From positions 10,806,001 to 10,870,000 of the forward strand of contig JANVAS020000231.1 in assembly GCA_027563935.2 (NCBI GenBank): 64,000 nucleotides of DNA, given 5' to 3'. Each line of letters starts with the position of its first letter. Position 1 is the first letter of the stretch. The notes under the pieces are model-generated. The model saw only the letters and a list, made by a program, of their open reading frames with translations. It made no database searches and was not told where the DNA came from. Source of the DNA: Costus lasius (Eukaryota > Streptophyta > Magnoliopsida > Zingiberales > Costaceae). The translations under genes were made by a program, and so were the position numbers. Positions 1-13,564 of this stretch are shown piece after piece.

Positions 1-1810
1 AGATAATTATCAAGAATAAGATCAATGTTATAATAACGAATGAGAATAAGATTAACAACAATTAAAGCTCATAATCGAGTTCAAAATTTTCATCATGATT
101 AGATCAATATCAATATCAATAAAAATATTAAGATTAAAGAACAAGATTACAAACAAGATCAAAATCGAGTTTAAGATTAAGATTAAAAAGAAGATAAAGA
201 TAAATATCATAAGATAAAGTTTGAAAAAATGATTAAAATCATGATCAACATCATGATCATGGACAAAATCATTATTAAATTAATATTGCAAAATGATAAA
301 TATCAAATATGGATCATAATCAACATCAATATCCTCATCATTAAAAGATCAAGATAACGATAAATATTAATATCAAGATTGAAAATCAATATTACCACAG
401 AGAACAAAATCGAGTTTAAGAAGAATATTAGGAGTAAGATAAATATGAAGATTAGAAGATTAAAACCGAAATCTGAGATCAAAATGAAGATGAAGATAAT
501 TATCAAGAATAGGATCAATGTTATAATTAAGAATGAGAATAAGATTAATAACAATTAAAGCTCATAATCGAGTTCAAAATTTTCATCATGATTAGATAAA
601 TATCAATATCAATAAAAATATTAAGATTAAAGACCAAGATTACAAACAAGATCAAAATCGAGTTTAAGATTAAGATTAAAAAGAAGATAAAGATGAATAT
701 CATAAGAAGAAGTTTGAAAAAATGATTAAAATCATGATCAACATGATCATGGACAAAATCAATATTAAATTAATATTGCAAAATGATAAATATCAAATAT
801 GGATCATAATCAAGATCAATATCCTCATCATTAAAAGATCAAGATAAAGATAAATATTATTATCAAGATTGAAAATCAATATTATCACAGAGATCAAAAT
901 CGAGTTTAAGATGAATATTTGGAGTAAGATAAAGTTGAAGATTATAAGATTAAAACTGAAATCTAAGATCAAAATAAGATTAAGATAATTATCAAGAATA
1001 AGATCAATGTTATAATAACGAATGAGAATAAGATTAACAACAATTAAAGCTCATAATCGAGTTCAAAATTTTCATCATGATTAGATCAATATCAATATCA
1101 ATAAAAATATTAAGATTAAAGAACAAGATTACAAACAAGATCAAAATCGAGTTTAAGATTAAGATTAAAAAGAAGATAAAGATAAATATCATAAGATAAA
1201 GTTTGAAAAAATGATTAAAATCATGATCAACATCATGATCATGGACAAAATCATTATTAAATTAATATTGCAAAATGATAAATATCAAATATGGATCATA
1301 ATCAACATCAATATCCTCATCATTAAAAGATCAAGATAACGATAAATATTAATATCAAGATTGAAAATCAATATTACCACAGAGAACAAAATCGAGTTTA
1401 AGAAGAATATTAGGAGTAAGATAAATATGAAGATTAGAAGATTAAAACCGAAATCTGAGATCAAAATGAAGATGAAGATAATTATCAAGAATAGGATCAA
1501 TGTTATAATTAAGAATGAGAATAAGATTAATAACAATTAAAGCTCATAATCGAGTTCAAAATTTTCATCATGATTAGATAAATATCAATATCAATAAAAA
1601 TATTAAGATTAAAGACCAAGATTACAAACAAGATCAAAATCGAGTTTAAGATTAAGATTAAAAAGAAGATAAAGATGAATATCATAAGAAGAAGTTTGAA
1701 AAAATGATTAAAATCATGATCAACATGATCATGGACAAAATCAATATTAAATTAATATTGCAAAATGATAAATATCAAATATGGATCATAATCAAGATCA
1801 ATATCCTCAT
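1..1810 (+). repeat. A-C dimeric higher-order repeat, period 982 bp
   Basis: Base 1 onward matches base 983 onward. The dimer combines a 490-bp A monomer, with a 3-bp deletion giving AACATGATCATGG near 740 and 1719, and a 492-bp C monomer. The match stops near 1811, where CCTCATAATT replaces CCTCATCATT and a different A variant begins. About 1.8 copies are visible; the block continues beyond the window start. Confidence 0.88.
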
Positions 1811-2202
1811 AATTAAAAGATCAAGATAAAGATAAATATTAATATCAAGATTGAAAATCAATATTACCATAGAGAACAAAATCGAGTTTAAGAAGAATAT
1901 TCGGAGTAAGATAAAGTTGAAGATTAGAAGATTAAAACCGAAATCTGAGATCAAAATGAAGATGAAGATAATTATCAAGAATAGGATCAATGTTATAATT
2001 AAGAATGAGAATAAGATTAATAACAATTAAAGCTCATAATCGAGTTCAAAATTTTCATCATGATTAGATCAATATCAATATCAATAAAAATATTAAGATT
2101 AAAGACCAAGATTACAAACAAGATCAAAATCGAGTTTAAGATTAAGATTAAAAAGAAGATAAAGATGAATATCATAAGAAGAAGTTTGAAAAAATGATTA
2201 AA

Positions 2203-2253
2203 ATCATGATCAACATCATGATCATGGACAAAATCAATATTAAATTAATATTG
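2203..2253. other. Representative dyad-symmetry cluster of the monomer
   Basis: Three inverted repeats crowd into about 50 bp in most monomers: ATCATGAT (2203-2210), CATGATCATG (2217-2226, a perfect 10-bp palindrome), and CAATATTAAATTAATATTG (2235-2253, 9-bp arms around one base). The arms could form a hairpin or cruciform. Some A copies (for example near 1250) carry CATTATT, which breaks one arm position. The cluster is absent from the truncated monomer near 24.7 kb. A functional role is inference only. Confidence 0.8.
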
Positions 2254-2267
2254 CAAAATGATAAATA

Positions 2268-2760
2268 TCAAATATGGATCATAATCAAGATCAATATCCT
2301 CATCATTAAAAGATCAAGATAAAGATAAATATTAATATCAAGATTGAAAATCAATATTACCACAGAGAACAAAATCGAGTTTAAGAAGAATATTAGGAGT
2401 AAGATAAATATGAAGATTAGAAGATTAAAACCGAAATCTGAGATCAAAATGAAGATGAAGATAATTATCAAGAATAGGATCAATGTTATAATTAAGAATG
2501 AGAATAAGATTAATAACAATTAGAGCTCATAACCGAGTTCAAAATTTTCATCATGATTAGATCAATATCAATATCAATAAAAATATTAAGATTAAAGACC
2601 AAGATTACAAACAAGATCAAAATCGAGTTTAAGATTAAGATTAAAAAGAAGATAAAGATGAATATCATAAGAAGAAGTTTGAAAAAATGATTAAAATCAT
2701 GATCAACATCATGATCATGGACAAAATCAATATTAAATTAATATTGCAAAATGATAAATA
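2268..2760 (+). repeat. Representative type A monomer (493 bp)
   Basis: This is a canonical type A unit, the commonest type. Diagnostic words are AGAACAAAATCG, AAGAAGAATATTAGG, ATAAATATGAAG, CCGAAATCTGAG, AATAGGATC, TAATTAAGAATG and TTAATAACAATTA. It carries one AGCT (AluI) site, in AGAGCTC here and AAAGCTC in most copies. Subvariants differ at AACGATAAA versus AAAGATAAA versus AAAGATTAA about 50 bp after the anchor. These subvariants define which higher-order repeat a copy belongs to. Confidence 0.93.
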
Positions 2761-4239
2761 TCAAATATGGATCATAATCAAGATCAATATCCTCATCATT
2801 AAAAGATCAAGATGAAGATAAATATTAATATCAAGAATGAAAATCAATATTACCACAGAGATCAAAATCGAGTTTAAGATGAATATTAGGAGTAAGATAA
2901 AGTTGAAGATTATAAGATTAAAACTGAAATCGAAGATCAAAATGAAGATGAAGATAATTATCAAGAATAAGATCAATGTTATAATAACGAATGAGAATAA
3001 GATTAACAACAATTAAAGCTCATAATCGAGTTCAAAATTTTCATTATGATTAGATCAATATCAATATCAATAAAAATATTAAGATTAAAGAACAAGATTA
3101 CAAACAAGATCAAAATCAAGTTTAAGATTAAGATTAAAAAGAAGATAAAGATAAATATCATAAGATAAAGTTTGATAAAATGATTAAAATCATGATCAAC
3201 ATCATGATCATGTACAAAATCAATATTAAATTAATATTGCAAAATGATAAATATCAAATATGGATCATAATCAAGATCAATATCCTCATCATTAAAAGAT
3301 CAAGATAAAGATTAATATTAATATCAAGATTGAAAATCAATATTACTACAGAGAACAAAATCGAGTTTAAGAAGAATATTAGGAGTAAGATAAATATGAA
3401 GATTAGAAGATTAAAACCGAAATCTGAGATCAAAATGAAGATGAAGATAATTATCAAGAATAGGATCAATGTTATAATTAAGAATGAGAATAAGATTAAT
3501 AACAATTAGAGCTCATAACCGAGTTCAAAATTTTCATCATGATTAAATCAATATCAATATCAATAAAAATATTAAGATTAAAGACCAAGATTACAAACAA
3601 GATCAAAATCGAGTTTAAGATTAAGATTAAAAAGAAGATAAAGATGAATATCATAAGAAGAAGTTTGAAAAAATGATTAAAATCATGATCAACATCATGA
3701 TCATGGACAAAATCAATATTAAATTAATATTGCAAAATGATAAATATCAAATATGGATCATAATCAAGATCAATATCCTCATCATTAAAAGATCAAGATG
3801 AAGATAAATATTAATATCAAGAATGAAAATCAATATTACCACAGAGATCAAAATCGAGTTTAAGATGAATATTAGGAGTAAGATAAAGTTGAAGATTATA
3901 AGATTAAAACTGAAATCGAAGATCAAAATGAAGATGAAGATAATTATCAAGAATAAGATCAATGTTATAATAACGAATGAGAATAAGATTAACAACAATT
4001 AAAGCTCATAATCGAGTTCAAAATTTTCATTATGATTAGATCAATATCAATATCAATAAAAATATTAAGATTAAAGAACAAGATTACAAACAAGATCAAA
4101 ATCAAGTTTAAGATTAAGATTAAAAAGAAGATAAAGATAAATATCATAAGATAAAGTTTGAAAAAATGATTAAAATCATGATCAACATCATGATCATGGA
4201 CAAAATCAATATTAAATTAATATTGCAAAATGATAAATA
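2268..4239 (+). repeat. B-A dimeric higher-order repeat, period 986 bp
   Basis: B monomers at 2761 and 3747 share AGATGAAGATAAAT and GAATGAAAATC. They are separated by an A variant with AAAGATTAATATT at 3254. The rare AACCGAGTTC variant occurs near 2531 and 3517, 986 bp apart. A related copy of this segment appears downstream from 13565, offset by 11297 bp. Confidence 0.85.
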
Positions 4240-4732
4240 TCAAATATGGATCTTAATCAACATCAATATCCTCATCATTAAAAGATCAAGATAACGATAA
4301 ATATTAATATCAAGATTGAAAATCAATATTACCACAGAGAACAAAATCGAGTTTAAGAAGAATATTATGAGTAAGATAAATATGAAGATTAGAAGATTAA
4401 AACCGAAATCTGAGATCAAAATGAAGATGAAGATAATTATCAAGAATAGGATCAATGTTATAATTAAGAATGAGAATAAGATTAATAACAATTAGAGCTC
4501 ATAATCGAGTTCAAAATTTTCATCATGATTAGATCAATATCAATATCAATAAAAATATTAAGATTAAAGACCAAGATTACAAACAAGATCAAAATCGAGT
4601 TTAAGATTAAGATTAAAAAGAAGCTAAAGATGAATATCATAAGAAGAAGTTTGAAAAAATGATTAAAATCATGATCAACATCATGATCATGGACAAAATC
4701 AATATTAAATTAATATTGCAAAATGATAAATA

Positions 4733-5225
4733 TCAAATATGGATCATAATCAAGATCAATATCCTCATCATTAAAAGATTAAGATAAAGATAAATATTAA
4801 TATCAAGATTGAAAATCAATATTACCACAGAGATCAAAATCGAGTTTAAGATGAATATTAGGAGTAAGATAAAGTTGAAGATTATAAGATTAAAACTGAA
4901 ATCGAAGATCAAAATGAAGATGAAGATAATTATCAAGAATAAGATCAATGTTATAATAACGAATGAGAATAAGATTAACAACAATTAAAGCTCATAATCG
5001 AGTTCAAAATTTTCATCATGATTAGATCGATATCAATATCAATAAAAATATTAAGATTAAAGACCAAGATTACAAACAAGATCAAAATTGAGTTTAAGAT
5101 TAATATTAAAAAGAAGATAAAGATGAATATCATAAGAAGAAGTTTGAAAAAATGATTAAAATCATGATTAAAATCATGATCATGGACAAAATCAATATTA
5201 AATTAATATTGCAAAATGATAAATA
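4733..5225 (+). repeat. Representative type B monomer (493 bp)
   Basis: Type B differs from type A at a set of linked positions: GAGATCAAAATCG, AAGATGAATATTAGG, ATAAAGTTGAAG, AAACTGAAATCG, AATAAGATC, ATAACGAATG and TTAACAACAATTA. Type B usually alternates with type A in the dimeric stretches. A B subvariant with GAATGAAAAACAAT is found throughout 26.6-40.7 kb. Confidence 0.92.
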
Positions 5226-5717
5226 TCAAATATGGATCATAATCAAGATCAATATCCTCATCATTAAAAGATCAAGATAAAGATAAATATTATTATCAAG
5301 ATTGAAAATCAATATTATCACAGAGATCAAAATCGAGTTTAAGATGAATATTTGGAGTAAGATAAAGTTGAAGATTATAAGATTAAAACTGAAATCTAAG
5401 ATCAAAATAAGATTAAGATAATTATCAAGAATAAGATCAATGTTATAATAACGAATGAGAATAAGATTAACAACAATTAAAGCTCATAATCGAGTTCAAA
5501 ATTTTCATCATGATTAGATCAATATCAATATCAATAAAAATATTAAGATTAAAGAACAAGATTACAAACAAGATCAAAATCGAGTTTAAGATTAAGATTA
5601 AAAAGAAGATAAAGATAAATATCATAAGATAAAGTTTGAAAAAATGATTAAAATCATGATCAACATCATGATCATGGACAAAATCATTATTAAATTAATA
5701 TTGCAAAATGATAAATA
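5226..5717 (+). repeat. Representative type C monomer (492 bp)
   Basis: Type C is B-like but has AATATTTGGAG in place of AATATTAGGAG, ATTATCACAG in place of ATTACCACAG, and CTAAGATC in place of CGAAGATC. A 1-bp deletion gives AAAATAAGATTAAG, which explains the 492-bp length. Copies have anchors at 793, 5226, 6692, 8170, 9636, 11114 and 12580. Type C is confined to the first 13.1 kb. It is a defining member of the dimeric and hexameric higher-order repeats there. Confidence 0.88.
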
Positions 5718-6063
5718 TCAAATATGGATCATAATCAACATCAATATCCTCATCATTAAAAGATCAAGATAACGATAAATATTAATATCAAGATTGAAAA
5801 TCAATATTACCACAGAGAACAAAATCGAGTTTAAGAAGAATATTAGGAGTAAGATAAATATGAAGATTAGAAGATTAAAACCGAAATCTGAGATCAAAAT
5901 GAAGATGAAGATAATTATCAAGAATAGGATCAATGTTATAATTAAGAATGAGAATAAGATTAATAACAATTAAAGCTCATAATCGAGTTCAAAATTTTCA
6001 TCATGATTAGATCAATATCAATATCAATAAAAATATTAAGATTAAAGACCAAGATTACAAACA

Positions 6064-6330
6064 AGATCAAAATCGAGTTTAAGATTAAGATTAAAAAGAA
6101 GCTAAAGATGAATATCATAAGAAGAAGTTTGAAAAAATGATTAAAATCATGATCAACATCATGATCATGGACAAAATCAATATTAAATTAATATTGCAAA
6201 ATGATAAATATCAAATATGGATCATAATCAAGATCAATATCCTCATCATTAAAAGATCAAGATAAAGATAAATATTAATATCAAGATTGAAAATCAATAT
6301 TACCACAGAGATCAAAATCGAGTTTAAGAT
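6064..6330 (+). repeat. Internal half-unit duplication within a monomer period
   Basis: A 22-bp core beginning AGATCAAAATCGAG is identical at 6064-6085 and 6309-6330, 245 bp apart. The next occurrence falls about 248 bp further on, and the two spacings sum to the 493-bp period. Downstream of the core, a gap-free hand alignment of ATTAAAAAGAAGATAAAG with ATTAGGAGTAAGATAAAG extends for about 45 bases with 33 matches. The simplest reading is that the monomer arose from a dimer of a unit of about 246 bp. Confidence 0.75.
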
Positions 6331-9300
6331 GAATATTAGGAGTAAGATAAAGTTGAAGATTATAAGATTAAAACTGAAATCGAAGATCAAAATGAAGATG
6401 AAGATAATTATCAAGAATAAGATCAATGTTATAATAACGAATGAGAATAAGATTAACAACAATTAAAGCTCATAATCGAGTTCAAAATTTTCATCATGAT
6501 TAGATCAATATCAATATCAATAAAAATATTAAGATTAAAGACCAAGATTACAAACAAGATCAAAATTGAGTTTAAGATTAATATTAAAAAGAAGATAAAG
6601 ATGAATATCATAAGAAGAAGTTTGAAAAAATGATTAAAATCATGATCATGGACAAAATCAATATTAAATTAATATTGCAAAATGATAAATATCAAATATG
6701 GATCATAATCAAGATCAATATCCTCATCATTAAAAGATCAAGATAAAGATAAATATTATTATCAAGATTGAAAATCAATATTATCACAGAGATCAAAATC
6801 GAGTTTAAGATGAATATTTGGAGTAAGATAAAGTTGAAGATTATAAGATTAAAACTGAAATCTAAGATCAAAATAAGATTAAGATAATTATCAAGAATAA
6901 GATCAATGTTATAATAACGAATGAGAATAAGATTAACAACAATTAAAGCTCATAATCGAGTTCAAAATTTTCATCATGATTAGATCAATATCAATATCAA
7001 TAAAAATATTAAGATTAAAGAACAAGATTACAAACAAGATCAAAATCGAGTTTAAGATTAAGATTAAAAAGAAGATAAAGATAAATATCATAAGATAAAG
7101 TTTGAAAAAATGATTAAAATCATGATCAACATCATGATCATGGACAAAATCATTATTAAATTAATATTGCAAAATGATAAATATCAAATATGGATCATAA
7201 TCAACATCAATATCCTCATCATTAAAAGATCAAGATAACGATAAATATTAATATCAAGATTGAAAATCAATATTACCACAGAGAACAAAATCGAGTTTAA
7301 GAAGAATATTAGGAGTAAGATAAATATGAAGATTAGAAGATTAAAACCGAAATCTGAGATCAAAATGAAGATGAAGATAATTATCAAGAATAGGATCAAT
7401 GTTATAATTAAGAATGAGAATAAGATTAATAACAATTAAAGCTCATAATCGAGTTCAAAATTTTCATCATGATTAGATCAATATCAATATCAATAAAAAT
7501 ATTAAGATTAAAGACCAAGATTACAAACAAGATCAAAATCGAGTTTAAGATTAAGATTAAAAAGAAGCTAAAGATGAATATCATAAGAAGAAGTTTGAAA
7601 AAATGATTAAAATCATGATCAACATCATGATCATGGACAAAATCAATATTAAATTAATATTGCAAAATGATAAATATCAAATATGGATCATAATCAAGAT
7701 CAATATCCTCATCATTAAAAGATTAAGATAAAGATAAATATTAATATCAAGATTGAAAATCAATATTACCACAGAGATCAAAATCGAGTTTAAGATGAAT
7801 ATTAGGAGTAAGATAAAGTTGAAGATTATAAGATTAAAACTGAAATCGAAGATCAAAATGAAGATGAAGATAATTATCAAGAATAAGATCAATGTTATAA
7901 TAACGAATGAGAATAAGATTAACAACAATTAAAGCTCATAATCGAGTTCAAAATTTTCATCATGATTAGATCGATATCAATATCAATAAAAATATTAAGA
8001 TTAAAGACCAAGATTACAAACAAGATCAAAATTGAGTTTAAGATTAATATTAAAAAGAAGATAAAGATGAATATCATAAGAAGAAGTTTGAAAAAATGAT
8101 TAAAATCATGATTAAAATCATGATCATGGACAAAATCAATATTAAATTAATATTGCAAAATGATAAATATCAAATATGGATCATAATCAAGATCAATATC
8201 CTCATCATTAAAAGATCAAGATAAAGATAAATATTTTTATCAAGATTGAAAATCAATATTATCACAGAGATCAAAATCGAGTTTAAGATGAATATTTGGA
8301 GTAAGATAAAGTTGAAGATTATAAGATTAAAACTGAAATCTAAGATCAAAATAAGATTAAGATAATTATCAAGAATAAGATCAATGTTATAATAACGAAT
8401 GAGAATAAGATTAACAACAATTAAAGCTCATAATCGAGTTCAAAATTTTCATCATGATTAGATCAATATCAATATCAATAAAAATATTAAGATTAAAGAA
8501 CAAGATTACAAACAAGATCAAAATCGAGTTTAAGATTAAGATTAAAAAGAAGATAAAGATAAATATCATAAGATAAAGTTTGAAAAAATGATTAAAATCA
8601 TGATCAACATCATGATCATGGACAAAATCATTATTAAATTAATATTGCAAAATGATAAATATCAAATATGGATCATAATCAACATCAATATCCTCATCAT
8701 TAAAAGATCAAGATAACGATAAATATTAATATCAAGATTGAAAATCAATATTACCACAGAGAACAAAATCGAGTTTAAGAAGAATATTAGGAGTAAGATA
8801 AATATGAAGATTAGAAGATTAAAACCGAAATCTGAGATCAAAATGAAGATGAAGATAATTATCAAGAATAGGATCAATGTTATAATTAAGAATGAGAATA
8901 AGATTAATAACAATTAAAGCTCATAATCGAGTTCAAAATTTTCATCATGATTAGATCAATATCAATATCAATAAAAATATTAAGATTAAAGACCAAGATT
9001 ACAAACAAGATCAAAATCGAGTTTAAGATTAAGATTAAAAAGAAGCTAAAGATGAATATCATAAGAAGAAGTTTGAAAAAATGATTAAAATCATGATCAA
9101 CATCATGATCATGGACAAAATCAATATTAAATTAATATTGCAAAATGATAAATATCAAATATGGATCATAATCAAGATCAATATCCTCATCATTAAAAGA
9201 TCAAGATAAAGATAAATATTAATATCAAGATTGAAAATCAATATTACCACAGAGATCAAAATCGAGTTTAAGATGAATATTAGGAGTAAGATAAAGTTGA

Positions 9301-12300
9301 AGATTATAAGATTAAAACTGAAATCGAAGATCAAAATGAAGATGAAGATAATTATCAAGAATAAGATCAATGTTATAATAACGAATGAGAATAAGATTAA
9401 CAACAATTAAAGCTCATAATCGAGTTCAAAATTTTCATCATGATTAGATCAATATCAATATCAATAAAAATATTAAGATTAAAGACCAAGATTACAAACA
9501 AGATCAAAATTGAGTTTAAGATTAATATTAAAAAGAAGATAAAGATGAATATCATAAGAAGAAGTTTGAAAAAATGATTAAAATCATGATCATGGACAAA
9601 ATCAATATTAAATTAATATTGCAAAATGATAAATATCAAATATGGATCATAATCAAGATCAATATCCTCATCATTAAAAGATCAAGATAAAGATAAATAT
9701 TATTATCAAGATTGAAAATCAATATTATCACAGAGATCAAAATCGAGTTTAAGATGAATATTTGGAGTAAGATAAAGTTGAAGATTATAAGATTAAAACT
9801 GAAATCTAAGATCAAAATAAGATTAAGATAATTATCAAGAATAAGATCAATGTTATAATAACGAATGAGAATAAGATTAACAACAATTAAAGCTCATAAT
9901 CGAGTTCAAAATTTTCATCATGATTAGATCAATATCAATATCAATAAAAATATTAAGATTAAAGAACAAGATTACAAACAAGATCAAAATCGAGTTTAAG
10001 ATTAAGATTAAAAAGAAGATAAAGATAAATATCATAAGATAAAGTTTGAAAAAATGATTAAAATCATGATCAACATCATGATCATGGACAAAATCATTAT
10101 TAAATTAATATTGCAAAATGATAAATATCAAATATGGATCATAATCAACATCAATATCCTCATCATTAAAAGATCAAGATAACGATAAATATTAATATCA
10201 AGATTGAAAATCAATATTACCACAGAGAACAAAATCGAGTTTAAGAAGAATATTAGGAGTAAGATAAATATGAAGATTAGAAGATTAAAACCGAAATCTG
10301 AGATCAAAATGAAGATGAAGATAATTATCAAGAATAGGATCAATGTTATAATTAAGAATGAGAATAAGATTAATAACAATTAAAGCTCATAATCGAGTTC
10401 AAAATTTTCATCATGATTAGATCAATATCAATATCAATAAAAATATTAAGATTAAAGACCAAGATTACAAACAAGATCAAAATCGAGTTTAAGATTAAGA
10501 TTAAAAAGAAGCTAAAGATGAATATCATAAGAAGAAGTTTGAAAAAATGATTAAAATCATGATCAACATCATGATCATGGACAAAATCAATATTAAATTA
10601 ATATTGCAAAATGATAAATATCAAATATGGATCATAATCAAGATCAATATCCTCATCATTAAAAGATTAAGATAAAGATAAATATTAATATCAAGATTGA
10701 AAATCAATATTACCACAGAGATCAAAATCGAGTTTAAGATGAATATTAGGAGTAAGATAAAGTTGAAGATTATAAGATTAAAACTGAAATCGAAGATCAA
10801 AATGAAGATGAAGATAATTATCAAGAATAAGATCAATGTTATAATAACGAATGAGAATAAGATTAACAACAATTAAAGCTCATAATCGAGTTCAAAATTT
10901 TCATCATGATTAGATCGATATCAATATCAATAAAAATATTAAGATTAAAGACCAAGATTACAAACAAGATCAAAATTGAGTTTAAGATTAATATTAAAAA
11001 GAAGATAAAGATGAATATCATAAGAAGAAGTTTGAAAAAATGATTAAAATCATGATTAAAATCATGATCATGGACAAAATCAATATTAAATTAATATTGC
11101 AAAATGATAAATATCAAATATGGATCATAATCAAGATCAATATCCTCATCATTAAAAGATCAAGATAAAGATAAATATTTTTATCAAGATTGAAAATCAA
11201 TATTATCACAGAGATCAAAATCGAGTTTAAGATGAATATTTGGAGTAAGATAAAGTTGAAGATTATAAGATTAAAACTGAAATCTAAGATCAAAATAAGA
11301 TTAAGATAATTATCAAGAATAAGATCAATGTTATAATAACGAATGAGAATAAGATTAACAACAATTAAAGCTCATAATCGAGTTCAAAATTTTCATCATG
11401 ATTAGATCAATATCAATATCAATAAAAATATTAAGATTAAAGAACAAGATTACAAACAAGATCAAAATCGAGTTTAAGATTAAGATTAAAAAGAAGATAA
11501 AGATAAATATCATAAGATAAAGTTTGAAAAAATGATTAAAATCATGATCAACATCATGATCATGGACAAAATCATTATTAAATTAATATTGCAAAATGAT
11601 AAATATCAAATATGGATCATAATCAACATCAATATCCTCATCATTAAAAGATCAAGATAACGATAAATATTAATATCAAGATTGAAAATCAATATTACCA
11701 CAGAGAACAAAATCGAGTTTAAGAAGAATATTAGGAGTAAGATAAATATGAAGATTAGAAGATTAAAACCGAAATCTGAGATCAAAATGAAGATGAAGAT
11801 AATTATCAAGAATAGGATCAATGTTATAATTAAGAATGAGAATAAGATTAATAACAATTAAAGCTCATAATCGAGTTCAAAATTTTCATCATGATTAGAT
11901 CAATATCAATATCAATAAAAATATTAAGATTAAAGACCAAGATTACAAACAAGATCAAAATCGAGTTTAAGATTAAGATTAAAAAGAAGCTAAAGATGAA
12001 TATCATAAGAAGAAGTTTGAAAAAATGATTAAAATCATGATCAACATCATGATCATGGACAAAATCAATATTAAATTAATATTGCAAAATGATAAATATC
12101 AAATATGGATCATAATCAAGATCAATATCCTCATCATTAAAAGATCAAGATAAAGATAAATATTAATATCAAGATTGAAAATCAATATTACCACAGAGAT
12201 CAAAATCGAGTTTAAGATGAATATTAGGAGTAAGATAAAGTTGAAGATTATAAGATTAAAACTGAAATCGAAGATCAAAATGAAGATGAAGATAATTATC

Positions 12301-13564
12301 AAGAATAAGATCAATGTTATAATAACGAATGAGAATAAGATTAACAACAATTAAAGCTCATAATCGAGTTCAAAATTTTCATCATGATTAGATCAATATC
12401 AATATCAATAAAAATATTAAGATTAAAGACCAAGATTACAAACAAGATCAAAATTGAGTTTAAGATTAATATTAAAAAGAAGATAAAGATGAATATCATA
12501 AGAAGAAGTTTGAAAAAATGATTAAAATCATGATCATGGACAAAATCAATATTAAATTAATATTGCAAAATGATAAATATCAAATATGGATCATAATCAA
12601 GATCAATATCCTCATCATTAAAAGATCAAGATAAAGATAAATATTATTATCAAGATTGAAAATCAATATTATCACAGAGATCAAAATCGAGTTTAAGATG
12701 AATATTTGGAGTAAGATAAAGTTGAAGATTATAAGATTAAAACTGAAATCTAAGATCAAAATAAGATTAAGATAATTATCAAGAATAAGATCAATGTTAT
12801 AATAACGAATGAGAATAAGATTAACAACAATTAAAGCTCATAATCGAGTTCAAAATTTTCATCATGATTAGATCAATATCAATATCAATAAAAATATTAA
12901 GATTAAAGAACAAGATTACAAACAAGATCAAAATCGAGTTTAAGATTAAGATTAAAAAGAAGATAAAGATAAATATCATAAGATAAAGTTTGAAAAAATG
13001 ATTAAAATCATGATCAACATCATGATCATGGACAAAATCATTATTAAATTAATATTGCAAAATGATAAATATCAAATATGGATCATAATCAACATCAATA
13101 TCCTCATCATTAAAAGATCAAGATAACGATAAATATTAATATCAAGATTGAAAATCAATATTACCACAGAGAACAAAATCGAGTTTAAGAAGAATATTAG
13201 GAGTAAGATAAATATGAAGATTAGAAGATTAAAACCGAAATCTGAGATCAAAATGAAGATGAAGATAATTATCAAGAATAGGATCAATGTTATAATTAAG
13301 AATGAGAATAAGATTAATAACAATTAAAGCTCATAATCGAGTTCAAAATTTTCATCATGATTAGATCAATATCAATATCAATAAAAATATTAAGATTAAA
13401 GACCAAGATTACAAACAAGATCAAAATCGAGTTTAAGATTAAGATTAAAAAGAAGCTAAAGATGAATATCAAAAGAAGAAGTTTGAAAAAATGATTAAAA
13501 TCATGAACAACATCATGATCATGGACAAAATCAATATTAAATTAATATTGCAAAATGATAAATA

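Larger units (their letters stand above)
4496..13470 (+). repeat. Hexameric higher-order repeat (2944 bp, three copies)
   Basis: B anchors at 4733, 7677 and 10621, C anchors at 5226, 8170 and 11114, and A anchors at 5718, 8662 and 11606 all repeat at exactly 2944 bp. One unit is B(493)-C(492)-A(493)-B(481)-C(492)-A(493). It is therefore two B-C-A trimers, distinguished by a 12-bp deletion in the second B (AAAATCATGATCATGG near 6637) and by AGATCGATATC near 5026, 7970 and 10914. Copies two and three share AAATATTTTTATC (near 8230 and 11174), whereas copy one has AAATATTATTATC. Similarity fades near 13470, where ATCAAAAGAAG appears. Confidence 0.93.

Noticed and set aside
303..554. Minus-strand hydrophobic open frame of 83 codons, repeated about a hundred times in the window (71-codon form in some monomers)
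   Set aside because: The frame opens at a TTG codon, not ATG. The first ATG lies near its end, leaving only about 15 codons. The 71-codon form arises where AATAACAATT becomes AATAAGAATT and the first TTG is lost. The Ile/Leu/Phe-rich product is what the hexamer-like satellite gives in any stop-free frame, and the 493-bp period is not divisible by three. No gene family is supported.
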